Source of the DNA: Ascaris suum
Lineage: Eukaryota; Nematoda; Chromadorea; Rhabditida; Ascarididae
DNA length: 64,000 bases
Reading direction: 5' to 3'
NCBI GenBank assembly: GCA_013433145.1
Contig: CM024189.1
Coordinates: forward strand, 62,001-126,000
The notes beneath the pieces were generated by a model. That model was not told where the DNA came from. It saw nothing but the letters and a program-made list of their open reading frames with translations, and did not search any database. This document shows positions 12,438 through 27,400 of the stretch, piece by piece; within the stretch, counting starts at the first letter, position 1; each line of letters opens with the position of its first letter. The position numbers were made by a program, and so were the translations under genes.

Positions 12438-15400
12438 GTGTTGGTAACACTATGAATAAGGCGGCAAGAGCCGCGGCTAACTTCTTCGCGCCAGACGATG
12501 ATGATGCCACTTCTTCAGTTATATTTGCTTTCTATTCACCTGACAGGTGTAGATGAAAGGGAGGGATGGCGAATGTTTGGTATGCAAGGCTGCTGATTGA
12601 AATTTTCTGCTCAGTCAGGCTAAGAGGAAGAGATTTTTACGAGTTTCAGTAATAAAGTGAGTGATGCTGAAGCCGAAGATCATCGAAGAGGAGAATAGTG
12701 CACGAATTCTTTGCTTTCAGACAATTGGGTTCGAAGGTGTGCTTACGTTTGATTACCTAGAAGCATAAGAATACATGCCTCTCGAGCCCAAAACGACAGT
12801 GCTTTGCACTCTTAAAGGAGGGCATGAGTGATGTAGGTTATGGCGATTTCTGTAATTTTGCTCCTTGACGAGGTGCCTTTACCGGCTAAATAAGCATATC
12901 GATTATGCTGTAAATATGCTCCATGCTCAAGTCGGACATGCAGATATATTATTTTCGTTGTAGCTGCACTGAATTTGCGCCTCCAACAATAGGTCGGAAA
13001 CTTTCGTGGAAATACCTTTGTTGAATCCGTTAAACAAGGCTACCGTTGGGCACAAGACGATATCTGTTTGAGCAGTACGCTGAAATTGCGTTTGCTTTCG
13101 CTAAATTTATACGATTGTTCATGCTCATAATCGCGAGAAAGGTAATGAACAGTCGGTAAAGCTAACGGTCGGCACTCGGCAAAACCGCTTTCCCTTTTTT
13201 CTCTGCTACTTGCACTGCACAGTCAACAAACCCGCATCATGAGAAAAAATGAGGGGGGATTTTATATGAAATGAACTGGGTCATCAAAAAATATTTTTCA
13301 GCAGTTATTTTGCAGCTTCTGACAACCGAGATGGCTACCAGCCTTTGCTTGGTGGTCTTCCGCTGCCAGAAGTGATCATAAGCACCTGTTTGGTAGCCTC
13401 GAGCAACGGAAGGACGGCTTCTTTAGCCTTGTATGGTATCATGATGGCGGCAGATATCGCCTGAGATTTGTGTGCGGGCGCGCCATATGTAAAAACTGGT
13501 AGTTTTGAGAAGCAGTGACAAGGCAGTGCGCTTACTTAATCTTCGGCTTGCTCGCTGTTGGGTTCTTAGCTAGCGGCTTCTAAAAAGTCGAAAGTCTTGA
13601 GCTGATTTCACACTGTCTTTATGGATTACTGACTAGCTTGGTTCACCAAACTTTTCGCAACAGGTGTTGGAGGTGTTAGTGGTTATAATTTCTAACCGAA
13701 ATCAGCAACATTTAAAATAAAGCTCGATTCCTTTCGTTTGCTTTATTCTGACATTTCGACATCCGTTTCCTTCGTTCCCCTCAAAAACGATATTCTCTTG
13801 GATAAGGTTTAGGCGGTTTTATATGGGCTTGGTGGAATAGTTGCTGTCATAAGAAAATTCTGGTAAAAATTGTGCACAGTGAATGCAATGCATGAATCAC
13901 CTCACTTGTTTGTGGATAGAGACATATTTTTATAGCACATCGATTAGCGAAAATTCAACGTTTGCATCTCCGTTGTGCCTGTTTTTGAAATCTATTCGTC
14001 CTATGTATGCCACACTGTCACTCCTCCTTCCTAGACAAACGACAGGAGAAAGTTTTGCTAGTCGGCACAAATTTCCAGCCGACATTCATAACCTGACAAG
14101 TTTTCTATAGTTTAACTTCATTTCGAAGCTCTTGAAAACTAATTTATGGTTGTCGAAGATGCCAAAACCGATCGCAAAAGCGTCAGAGCGCTCGTTTATT
14201 TGCATGCAAAATCTTGTAAAGTGCCGCCGCACTTAATACTGTGAAAAATTAAGAACGATTTGGGGTAAGTTTTAGAAGCACTTCCATCGCTTACATGAAC
14301 GTCGGTTGTTTAATTCGCTAGCTGTGGGCATTTTGATGTGGATCGGCGATGTCTCAAAAAATTTTCGCCACCTTACGTCCAAAACGTTATAGTGCATTTC
14401 GTTTGCCTTTAATGTTTACCGCTTGTCTCGCTTACGTTACATCAAAAATTTTCTCATTTCATTCTGTGTTAAATAGCCCTCGGCCCATGTCCATGGGACA
14501 GAGAAGTTTCCTTATTCATGCACTCGCACTCACCTTATCTACAGAACCTCTCCCTCGCGTCGTCACCTTTAACTTCCAAACTTTCATTTCTCTTTGCTTA
14601 TTAAACAAGAAATATCCTATTCGTCGTGCTCAACTAGCCGTAGAAATCATGAGAACACATCACGATAAGGACACTATCTGTTCACGGCCTTCAGATGGCA
14701 GCATGTTTCCTTAAGCTGTCTTGGAGTTCTGTTCGGAGGATAAAGCAATTTTCCTTGTAGAAGGGCCTGCGAGACGCTTGGGAGTAATATGCGGGACGGT
14801 TTAGTTACTAATTGACATGATAGATGCGGTGCAGTTTTATTGGCATTGAATGTTTTATCTTGTGATGGTGGTAAGCTGCGCTGCATTTATCATTGATGAG
14901 AATATGGTCAACTCACAGAAATCTTCCTGAAATTTTTTCGGGTATCTAGTTCAGGTTTACTTACATTTAAATTACATTGCATAAACTTTTTCGCTGCCGA
15001 TATCCTTAGGCCCAGAAATAGTAAGAGGCTGTTTTTTGTATGTCTCTCCTCCTCTCTCCATCCACCCCATCATCATCTACGCCTGATAGCTGCTCTGCGT
15101 TATTTTCTACCTCAGTTCTGCTGATGGCTTTAGGAGAGGGCTTAACAAGCAACGATTCTTTCTCAAGGAACTTTCTTGTTTCAACCGACTTATCGGATGA
15201 GGAGAATCGGAAGGCAGTTGAGAAGTATCGGTCACATATTAAATCGATGTTATGCTGTGGAGAGGGCGAGGCGATTGTTGAGCTTGGCGTCTCGATCGAC
15301 GATGATACACAAAAAGGTATCCTCTTTGGTTGCACATCTCTTCTCTAAGCTATGTTTCGCATAAGTTTTAATTCCCGTTGTTGACAAGAGGCGCAATATC

Positions 15401-18400
15401 CAGAAAGCGAGGTAAACCGTGGTAATAATGGGAGGAGGAGATGGTTGCAACTTTATTTCATGTATCATTCCTAACAAATTGATCTTTGAATTTTTTTTCC
15501 GTTATGTGTGCGAAAATCTGTTATGAATTTATGCGGCCGAAGACGCGTATTCTTTAAGTGGTATTGTGTAAAATTCTCTTTTTTTTAAAGTGATGCAGGT
15601 GTGTAACTGAATAAGTGAGGAGAAAGAGAGCATCACCTGGTGCCGGTAGTACCGGGTGATGCTTGGTCGCGGTAGGGGGAGGGGGAGGAAAACGTAATGT
15701 AAAGCCTCGGATTCCCGCCCTATATGCTGTAGGTTGAATTTGCTCTAGTATCATCGAAGTGATCAGTTCTTGCTGCTAACTGTCAACAGTAAACGTAGTT
15801 TTTTTGCGTGCTATATGGAAATCCCAAGATCTAAGAGGATTATGTCGGAAACCCGTGCAGAATGAAACGAGGCAACTCAATAATGTGCAAAAGATCTGAT
15901 AGATAGTTGACATCATAAATGAGCATCCTCATACACTGAAGCTATAGGTAAGTTCCTATATAGATATCTGAGGTTCCAGATTGTTGCGTGATGCTAGCGA
16001 TGTCGTTTGGCCAGAAAACAAATAATCATCTCTTAGCAGCACTGGACTTTTAGCTAAGAATATGCCACAAACTGCTTCGTTGTTCTTGAAGCCTCAAGAG
16101 GTTTGCAGCACCACATGCTAAACTGATCAAGCTTTAGCTTTATTCCCAATGAGCCAGTCTTCTTGAACAATGTGCTGAAAGGTTGGAAAGCGTTTTCACT
16201 CAAATTGCGCTTCAGTATCTTTTTTTGTGATGTAGTGCAACTTGATCTGAAGTAGGTGTCGAGGATGCAGCAAGATCATCACGTTTTATCCTCAAAGAAC
16301 GTAATATTGTTTTGTCCTTTTCATTTTTTTCACTTGCGTTTGTACTTGACCGTAATCGTTTGAGTGCACCAGTTTGTACTTGACCGTAATCACTGTGTAC
16401 GATGCACAGATTTTGGGGCCGTAAGGTGGTTGTGCTGCCCAGATTTTTTTTTTTTTGTGGAGGGGGGAATTCTTATACTTAGAAGTAATTATTTTTAGGT
16501 AGAATGGATATATGTTTGGTCGATGTACTGTTGCAGAGTATTGCAGTGGCTAACAATTCAAAACTATCTTCGCACCACAGCATACATTTACACATCATCT
16601 CAAGCTGTCGCATGCAAAATTTTAGCCGCAGAAGTTAAAGGATGAAAGCAGTGATTTAGAGATATTTCTGTGATCACAGTTTTCTATTCCATTACCATGG
16701 TTCAAGATCAGGCAAGCTTCCTAGTTACGAGGATCACCTTGAAGCGATTACGAGCCTATGATTTCGGACACTTTCTAGCATGATTGTCGAATGAACATGA
16801 TGCATCTTGGATGACTCAGCCACCTCAGAGGTAGTTCCTTTCGACGCTAATACTTGACACACTCTGGGATACATGCCGGCAAGGATGAAACATGCGTCAT
16901 GCGATGCGTAGTTTAGACAACTTTCAGCATCATAAAGGAGCTGTTTTCTTTAACCTGGCGAATCTTTTATGCATTTTCGGCCATCAGACAATCTGGGCTA
17001 CAGGCGATAATTTTCGTTTGTTGCTTTCGTGGCTTCCTCACGTATCATCTAACATAAAAAGGCGAAGGTATCATGCGCAAGGGAAGAGTGAAATAGGCAC
17101 ATAGCACTGTCTAAAGAAAGGGCAACCTCGTTGATAATCGACGTCCCAAGCACCTACCAAACCAAGTTTTGCGCTTAGCGCCTTAATTAAACCGCTTTTA
17201 TCAGTTTCAGAGGAATTTGTGTAAGGAAATGCTTTTCCACATGATTCTGTCGTAAAATGGAGAACTCAGGGTCGTAAGTGTAGGTTGCGACGCCTTAAAT
17301 TTGTGACTTTAATGTGTTTTATCTGGCGAGTAGTAGGAGCTTTATCGACCGGACTTGACGGACAAACAGCATGAGGACGAAGGTCGAGTGACATATCGAG
17401 AGGCCAGTTCAAATCTTCAGCTTCCATGATAATTGCATGTCCTACAAATATCCACTTGTGCTCCGTATGCTTTGCATATAGTTACTTTCAAAATGACTAC
17501 AGCATCATTCCGGCATACTATTGCAGGTGAATGTTTTTACTTTTCATCCGGCGCTTATTTACGTCTTGTTTAGTCTGTCTTTCGCTTCTGTTTCAGGCCT
17601 CTCCAAGGAAGAGCTGCAGATTGCCGAGGAAAGACACAAGCAGCTGATGAAGCAATCGAACATTTCGTCTTCACATCTTGTAACAAAACGTTGCGGCGAT
17701 CTCTATACGAGCTTTCATCTTATTCGGGACAATGTTGACGCCGATGATTTTATTGAGGTATGTTGCGATGTTTTAATTGAACTCAGCAAAGACCTTCTGC
17801 CTTAAAGATTAGATAGCGTTTGCAACTGACTAGATGTACTGACGCACATTTCTTTACAACTTTGTTATGTGTCTGTGTATATACAGCAGGTACAGTGGCA
17901 TCAGTTTCAACTGGTCAGTCTATGTTGCTTCATTTTAATAACTAACTAAAAGGGAAGAAGCGATATTGTTGTCGTAAGGTATCGGCTCCTTCACGCGTGC
18001 AGTTTAAACTAATGCGTTGGCAAACCAATAAGCTCCTGTTTTTGGACGATAATACAGGTAGAACGTTTCAAACGTCACCGAATCATGGCCCACTTGTCCT
18101 GCTTGTAGCGACATATCTGCGTTACATAGGATTTATAAGCTGAACACGTCGTCCCCCGAAATATCCTCCCATAGTTGTCTCATGCTTGCGCCCAACTCAT
18201 GCACCGACGGTTTGCTGCAAACTACAATCTTTACATCGTTTCAGTCGCTTCCAGCGCGATTCGAATCCAGAGTTTAAGTGGCCTTTGCGTTTGCCTTACA
18301 CATTTACTTTGAAATCACACCTTGGACGTCCCATAGATGTATTCGGGTCTCAATGTCTTGCCTGAAGACAGAAACACGAATTGTCAACTGGCAGAGGTGC

Positions 18401-21400
18401 GGATTGAACAAACATTCGCGTGTTATTAGTGAATTAGCGTTGGTCGAAGATACCTTTCGATTGGTACATGAGGCCGATGCACGCGACGCGAACACTACCC
18501 AGACCATTGTGTATGGTACCCCTTTTTTAATGGTCGCACTACTTGCCTTCTCGAAATATCCTCGGTGTGCTTGGCGTCTAGCGTACTTTTTTCCGACGCG
18601 AATGAATCAATCAGTATTTGTTTTTTCGATAATTATTATATTTATTGTCGTCTTTGAGGTTCATTCATACGTTCGTTGGCAAAGATGATGCTGGCACCTT
18701 CCTACCGTTTGCAGATACGAGTGCTTTCTTTGTTGTAATACACCTACATGGTTCAACTCTGCTAAACGGCCTTCATCATGCGTTCATCTGGTCTAAAAAA
18801 ACTCCTGCACTTCACCATCATTTGCGTTGAAATTTCAGCTGCTACATTTTTCCATGTCTCCTCGAAGAAAGGACGGATCATCCTTGCTTCACGCTCAGTA
18901 CCTCTTCTCTTTGGCAACGCTCCAGCCGCAACTTCCGTAGTTCCTAACTTGCGTACATGACTTGTGGTATTTGTGGCAGACGGTGAACCAGTCCTGTTGG
19001 CGACCGAACAGTTTGTGAAACCGTTGTATTTCTCATAATCTTTTCGTTGGAGTCACAGCTTCCACCTGATTCATTTCGAGGAACGTCAAGTTCGCTGTTA
19101 CAACGCTGCGTTACTTGTGTTGATGCAGAGTACATAAAAGAAAGCAGAAACAAGAAGTTATATTTGAAGAGAGGAATGCGCAAAAATAAATAGAGAAGCG
19201 TACCAAAGGAGTTGACACGCTATGCGCTTTTGCATCCCAACCATCTGATCAATCAATAATAATATGCGAAACAATGGTTTCATATCTGAGCTGACTCGAC
19301 GGCCTCTGCGAACTGTGGATGCAAGATTCGCTTTTCTCTATCCAACTGATGGGAAGTGAAAATCATGCGAGGAAAAATATAGATAAATTTTTGATGTCTA
19401 AGTGGTCACTCACATTTTTTTTCGTTTTTGATGGGTCATCGTGAATTACAGTATGGGAGAACGATCGTTTGTTGTGCAGTGCAGTCCCCAAATTTCGTAA
19501 CCATGACTTCAACGGCTGAAGAGTTGAAACTCTCGGAGTGACGCACACACATAAGTACGCGCGGATACGGCACTTGCCTTTCCAAAGCTAATTTGAAAAG
19601 AAAGACGCATAACCGCTTAAAGTGCCGTGCCACTATCCTCACGACGTGGACCCATCATTTCATGTGATTCAGTTTATCGGAATAATGTATCCCATATGGT
19701 TTAATCTTTATTCTCATCACTGTGTGTAGGTTTGCTGTTTTTACCGGTGGATCGGAACAACGACACTAAGGTTTGCATTTGTAGTCTGAGCGATATATTC
19801 GTTTGTTAAACGCATTTTCGTCTACGTTTAATGCGATCGCTGAATTTTTAATTCAAGTTTTGTTGCATAAGGAGTTGTTATTGGTGAAAATAGGGCAATG
19901 TTTTGCGGGTCCTCAAGGTGTTCAGAACCTTAGGATTTTCTTTATTATTCACTGCCGTGGAGCCGCTGTCGTTACCTTGGTTGTGATCCACTTTATTGAG
20001 ATTATGTAACCCAAATGGTTTAATCTTTACTACCATCACTTGCAAATCACTCCAATTCTTCTGCGTTGTTTCTCCATTTCTGCATGCAGTATTCATATTT
20101 ATTTGTTCCCCGTCACGCAGAAGAGTCACACATGCCCTACTCAAGTAACTACACAACGTTGCAGTTTCTATTTTCATTTATTTTTATTTTCAGAATGCAC
20201 TGTTTTGAAATGATGTTGAATGAATCAAATGAATATGGATTTGCACATTTTCGAAAAGTAAACAACTGAAAATTGACGCACCAACGGCACATGCGAGGAA
20301 ACTCATCAAAATGAGGAATATATGACATTCCTTTATTCACCGCTTATAATTGAGCATTTGAGAAGAAGGACGAACCCAATATGAAGCTCGTAACGAATAT
20401 GATTAAGCAGGTGAATGCCCTCCTTAATCATAGTTCGTTATAATCAAAAAGCGCGCTGTGTGCATGACCGTTAAAATAACTCGAAGGTTCCTATGAACTC
20501 CCTATCCGTTCCTGAAAACAGAAAACGCTGGAATAACGTGTTCCCATGAGGAGGGAACCAGCGTCATTTACCACTAACATAATACCTTGGGGCCTGACAT
20601 TACCGCTAAAAACGCATGCACCCCTGCTTGAGAAGCAGGATTTCGAAGCTGCATCGCGCATTCATCTCTTTGCTAGCACCTAATATGCGATAAGCATTTT
20701 TCAGGTGCGTGTTGCGGTGGTTGGCAACGTCGATGCTGGCAAATCCACGCTTCTTGGCGTTTTAACGCACAGTGCTCTAGATGACGGCAGAGGTCAGGCT
20801 CGGCGGAAACTTTTCAGGTGAGCAGATTAATTGCCTTTTTGACTGTTAACCTCGAAAGCATCTCCCTTCGTTTCGCAGCGTTCCTTACACATATTCTTTT
20901 ACTTCAGGAATACGAAATGAAGTCTTCAGGAATTTCGTTTAGCGTTTAAAAATGAAAGTGAAGAGCATTAGTGCTGCTAATTATGGCTACGCGAAGTCTT
21001 GCAAGTAGCAGATTACTCATGTAAAATAACCTTTCTTTCGAGTCTCTAGCGTCTGAGCTTCTTTATCCCTGCTTTCCTTACTTTCTGTCGACATTTGAAC
21101 CCTCTCAAACTCCCCACCGAGGTAATGATTGCTATTCTGAGGGTGCGACTAAATAGTGCATAAATAGCTATAGTTTATAATTACCTTATAGCGCTAATTT
21201 TCTTGAAATTCTGCTTACATAGTTTTCAAGATAACTCTTCCCATCGTAGCTGCAGCGTTTTATATAACTGTATGTGTGCGCGGCATTGCCGATGAACGAA
21301 AGGCGTCACATTGCAACATGATTGTACGACCTTGTCTTTTTGATATTCATTCTTATGGGGTAGGTTCGGTGCAGCTTCCTTACGACCGGCACATCTTAAA

Positions 21401-24400
21401 CGAGTTTTACTCAAAAATTTTTTACGTCTTCCGTCTATTCCACCGTATGGTTCGAATTTTATGTATTTGGGCGTTAATTAGGCGATTTCAACTTGCCGAA
21501 GGAGAGGTCGATGGATTTGACGATTTTCAGATTAGTCTTTTAGCTGTTCTTCTGTCTTCTTATTGTTATCCAGTCGACGAGTCGAAAGACTTTAAGATCA
21601 ATCCTGAGTCACAGAGGTGTACGTAGAAACGCGACAGGGGGGTTGCAGGTCGACGATTGTTTGCGCATATTTTTGTGCAGTTCGCTGAGCTGTTTACATC
21701 TGTCTTTGTCTACATATTACAGAAGATCGTAATTCTTTATAAAAACACATCTCTTTCGTCACTTACCATGTAATTTTGAGCATTAGTCGTCTGTCAATGT
21801 TGAACACATTTTTGAGAAATGCGGAGCTTAGTTGGACATCCTGTGGGTAATCGCCAGGCCCGTGCAAAGTACGAGTGCTATGTTTTTCCGCATTCATGAA
21901 CACGGTCAAAAATATTAGCTTATTCTTCGTCTTCAGTTTCTTCAACTCATTCATTAGCTATCGCAACCTACTCTTTGCGTCTAAATCACCAAAATCACTT
22001 TATTAGCTCTCACAGCTCTTTCTTTTGTCAAGGTCAGATTCAGGTGACGCAACGACTTTTTCTACTATAGCTGAGAATGAGTGCATGATTAACCACTGTA
22101 TTTGTTTTGAAGGATTTTAGACAGCGCATTCAGGCCAGTTTGCAAGGCACATTTCATGGTGTGTGAATTAAAACGTATGGTTTCGATTCGTGAAGATGAG
22201 GTGTCGTGTTGAACCGTTTGATTTCTGTAGACAGATAGAAGCAAATCGTTTAGGTATTCATTTCACTGCTTGCTCATCATTTTCTTTATTAACGTTGAAA
22301 ATCACTTCCCGTTCGCTCACAGTTATCCCACTATATGTCTCTTGTAAGCTCTTGATGCACAGTATCCTTACTTTGCGTTTGTTATGCGATCGTTGCAGTT
22401 GATCAGTCTGTCGACAGCATGGCAGTTGGTCCAAACATTGGTTCAATAGTAACAGTTGCGTTCGATCTTTATATATCACGAGCCTCACTCTTATTTTATA
22501 AGATAGGTTGGTAGAGATTGATAGAAAGATTTTCTTTGATGAGCTTCCTTTAAAGATAATCCATAGTTGCGTGTTGTTTGTTGCGTTTTTTTTAAAGGTT
22601 AGAGCTATTTTGTTGCTTCACGTTCGCTACGGTTTCGGCACACCTACCCTTTTTCATAACAATTTTCTTCCTGCTTAGCGTTATCAATTTCACAGCCAAA
22701 TTTTTCGCGATTTCGTCCTAGTTTTCCGCACTTCGCGTTCATTGCCGACTGCATTCATTGGCTGGACGTGATCAACGGGCATCAAATGTCGTTATGTCGA
22801 CTATATTGGAAAGGGCGTGTATGAAAACGAAGGAGCATTTATCACCAAGTGGTGCTATACTCTTCATGATCGTTAGTTAGCGCTGCATTAAGGGACTTGT
22901 TTTGTAATAGGCTTAAATTCCCCACAGAGTTACCCGTCGGGAACAAACAGTTGAAGCGTCACACACTTTTGGAAGTTCAGTTGGGGAATGTTTGAACTTT
23001 GATCTGAACCAAAAGGCACCAACTCGAACTGGTTACAAGCAGTCCATCAGCTAATATCGAACCACGAAATAGGTAGAAACTACAAACTGGCCAGTCGATC
23101 ACTTCCGCGGTAATCAATCTTGGTAGACTATGAAGGTTCGGAAATGTGTCCACCTCGTCTTTCGCTATTGCATGCAAATGGATCGCGCAAATGTTGTGAA
23201 GGCTATGCGGCGTTTCTGCTTAGCACATTGCATTGTCCATAGTTGACTTTCATATTTGAGATTTCGTTCGGCAAATTACCTGCCGATAACTCCTCGATTT
23301 GCTTCTTGTACCCATTTCTGCATTAAGTGGTCGACAGAGTTGGAAAATAACGCACAGTTTAAAATCTCTGACTTTTATAATTTATTCATCCTTCGTCGCG
23401 GCTAACAATAACACTGGATATTTTCCCACTATATTCGTGCGTTGACTGTTTTTTTTTTTTTTTTTGTAGTTGGGATCCGTTTTCGATTCTTCGTCTGCTA
23501 CATAATGCTGCTGCAGTGGAAAGGTAGAGGGAGAGAGAGGAGCAGTGCTTTTGAAGGAAGGGGCTATTAGAAGCATTTGAATAAGGAAAGGAAATACGAA
23601 CAACAACCCACTGCCAGTGTCGCGTAGAAAGTAACTGCTAGTTTGCCGTAAATTTAGTCGTCCCCTACAAAGCAGAAAACTGTTTGGAGCCACCCAACTA
23701 TATACAGCAGCTCCAAGCGTTAGAGGTTTACATTTAACTTTGCGAAATGTGTGAGGAAAAGTATCATTACACGGCTGGCCCTCCTAACAGTACTTTAAAT
23801 GAAGCGCAAGAAGCTTTGAAAAATTAGTCCTGCAGCTGTTGCGTGTCGCGAGGGATCAAACAGTCATTTTTCGGCTAGCTTGACACATTACTTGATGAGG
23901 GCAGTGTTGTCACCTCTCCTCTGAGTAGCTTCGTATGTCGTCCAAAAATTTGCAAACTCGCAGATTTTTCAAACTTCTTGAAACTCCGCACTACCCTAGT
24001 ATTTACTGAACGCTGTATCAAGTCAGCACTTGTAGAGGTAGGTCTTATTGTCTTTATGTAGCGGAGTACACATCTTTGCTCATTCCTACGAGCATTTTTC
24101 TTCTGGAACACTGCTCACTTCATCTGATTTCATCAAAATATTCTCTTTTTTATCCTGTGCAGCGTTCCTCCTGTTGTTTTCATCTAATCATCGAAACATT
24201 TCTCATTCGTCAGTTTTGCTCTCTTGAAGCGCATTTGTGTGCAACCAACTTCACCAGCAAATGAGTGCTGAAGCAAGCGTGGCATCACGTCGAAGTAGTT
24301 GCTCTGCTTTGCTGTCTCGAGTGACAACTGCTGCTTTCGTCTCTAGTTCCATTGAAATCATCTAAGGTATGTATCAAGAGTTTCTTGTTCCAAAAATCTG

Positions 24401-27400
24401 AAGACGTCGAGGTTACCTCTGCTGAAACGTAATACGTGCCTTATCTTGGGGAAGCCTTAGTCGGTCTCAGTTGGCCTAATCTGGGGGTTCATTGAGGCGG
24501 CTTCCCTGTTATGTTGAAGAGGTCTGCATACGAACTCATCTGACGATTTCTGCCCAAAACAACATGTGATCTCGTTCGGTGTCTTTTAATTGGTTTTGTT
24601 CAGGCGATGATTTTCAACTGTCTGTACTTTTCAGACATAAGCATGAGTTCGAATCTGGTCGGACGTCTTCTGTGGGAATGATATTCTCGGATTCAGTATG
24701 GATGGGCAGATTGTCAACAAGCCGGACGTACATAGCGGTAACTTGGATTGGGTCAGCATATGCCGTGATTCAGCAAAGGTATTTCTCAAACGTTTTCGAG
24801 AAACGCCAGGTGCATGCAAGCGCATTGTTTGATGATACCTTGCTTAGTTTCTTGTGTTGACTTGCATTTCTCCCTTTACTAACTTTTCGTCTACGTCTAC
24901 GGAACTTTCGTCCGTATACTCCTTGTTGATGTTTAAGAATTTATCCACGCTCAAATTCTTTAACGTCGCGTTCTCCTCATGTCATCATACGACAGTTGTT
25001 GATACCCACCTCACCGATCTGTACCACATTTCACATATGCTCATGTGCCACCATGTGTGCCAGCCGGAAGTGATTTCCTACGAGAAGCCACAAGGTATGA
25101 GGTAGCCTGTAAATCTACTTGCTGAGGTAGATGGGACATGAATTTGTGCAGCCAGTTTCAAGTCACCCATAACTGTCTTAATATAGCTGTTGTTTACTTG
25201 AAAAACTGTTTGATTTAAAAAGTGGATAACAACTTGTCATCTGATGTATTCCATTGTGTGCGATGGATGAGCGCATAGGCATTCTTGTCGTTTTTGTGCG
25301 CAGAGTTGGAGTTGGAACAGTTCATAAGCAGAGAGCAGATAGTTTGATGGATAACGGCGTTGCTGCCATTATTTTTACTTATAAGGAGAGAATACTGCAA
25401 CTTAGCTTGAGAGAAATACGATTAAAAATCGCATCTTATAGTAGATTTGGTGAGTGAGGGAAAGTATAAACTGAAATAGTGCTGTTTACAGATCTCTGGA
25501 AATATTCTATAAACTAATGTGTTACAAAATTCTGATAAGAAGGCCTGGACAAGGAGCTGCAAGCGAACAGATCAACTTGTCAAGCTTTATGTAGTTTTTA
25601 TTGTTAGTTACTAGTGCGTGGTTATATTAGTAGAAAATTCAAATCGCTTTGTACTTATTGGATCGTTGTTTTTGACAGTTCAGGTGATCACGTTCATCGA
25701 TCTTGCGGGTCACGAGAAATATTTGAAAACGACGATATTCGGAATGACCGGTCACGCTCCAGATTATACTATGCTGATGGTCCGTCCTTTCTAGTTTCCA
25801 CTTAGCTGTTCAGCATGTTAAGAGTACGCATAAATCGACTTCTTCGGAGCGTTTTATGCGCAGAATGCATCAATAGGTTCATACTTTTTCACATACGTGA
25901 ACGTGGCAGTTCTTTTGTTTTCGCGGAAATGTGCTTTGACTGAAACATTGGTTAACCATCAAAATTGCACAAGTTTTGAAATCTGTTGTGAAAGGCTTTT
26001 GAAATTTTAAGCAGCATTTACAGACATTCGTTGCTGAATAGAGAAAGTTACACTCATATGGTCAGAACCCACCGAAGTTCCCTTTTTGAACAGCTTTTTT
26101 TCTTTTTTGCGGTTGTTGTCAAGAGCTGCTTTGTTTAGCGAATCTTGTGTTCGTAAATTTCCGTGGTTTTTATCCACAATTCCACCATCTTAATCATGGG
26201 TTTTTATGTGATAGCAAAAGAGTGGCAAAGGTTTTTCAGCAAAATTATTTCAGCGCAGTTGTTCTTCTGCAAGGTTCAGTTGAATGAAATCTTTCGATTT
26301 TGAGAGGTTTCAAGGTTTAAAAATTGGTTGAAACAACAGGGTTCAAAAATCGTGTACATCATACTTTGGAAATCATCTTTCAGTTTGTTGTAGATGTTGT
26401 TCTTGAATTACGAGGTCCATATGAATGAACCGTTTATCTGCGAACGAAGTTTTTCCTCTTTTTGACTTTGCATTTATCGTACTCCCACATTGAAACGAAC
26501 TCATGGGCATTTCTTATGCGTCGTTGTAATTTAACGGTCTAGAAAAACATGCTGTCAGGTGCTTTGAAAAGTTTAACAAATTCAGAATATTTGCTCAAGA
26601 AAGAGAATGGTAGTGAAAGAGTATACACAGTGTTGTTCTTGATTTCTAAAATGCCATCTGTATGTTTTTCAGGTTGGCTCAAATGCCGGCATTATCGGGA
26701 TGACAAAGGAGCATCTATCGCTTGCTCTTTCCCTGAGCGTGCCGGTGTTTGTTGTGGTCACGAAAATAGACATGTGTCCAGATCAGGTGCTTTAACTGTT
26801 CATGTTCACGTGGTGATTTGCTATAGCATTTGCTCCGGAGAGATTGTGGCGTTTCCATGTCATTGATAGTGCTTGCAAGTCGTGACTTCTTGTAGGCTAA
26901 AAGAGACCACTTTTTCTGAATATTAAACACTGTGCGGGAATTTGTTAGGTTGTCAGAAATAACGCATTCATCTTTTTTTGGTTTTTTGACCGCTTTGTTT
27001 TTAGTTTTCGTGTTCAATGTTTTTATTATCAGTCGGAAGCTGAAAATGCGAAGAGCTGTGCAATCTATGCTTGTATTGTAATCAGTTTTTGATTGATTCT
27101 TGAACGCAGAGTGGATGGGGGAGCATGGGCGATCGGGTTTGTTTGTCGCAGTTCTATACGGAGACGTTATTGCAGGTTTTGGCCGAAACACTCAGAAACC
27201 TTGATCGCCTAATGAAGAGCCCGGGTGTACGAAAGCTACCTCTTCCGATGAGGTCAATGGATGACGTCGTACAAGCTGCGCTTCATTTCGCCGTGGCAGG
27301 TGTGATTTCCTTTAACGATTACGTTGATGTTCGCGTGCGATGCAAGCACACACAGCGTTGCCATGTGAAATGTTACTGCGATAAAAGTATCGCTGTTGTA

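Noticed and set aside
18240..18275. GATTCGAATCC word resembling a tRNA B box
   Set aside because: No matching acceptor stem, D arm or anticodon arm in the preceding 70 bases.
26715..27191. 158-codon minus-strand frame
   Set aside because: It overlaps a proven exon of the plus-strand GTPBP1-like gene (26673-26786) and the following intron; shadow frame.
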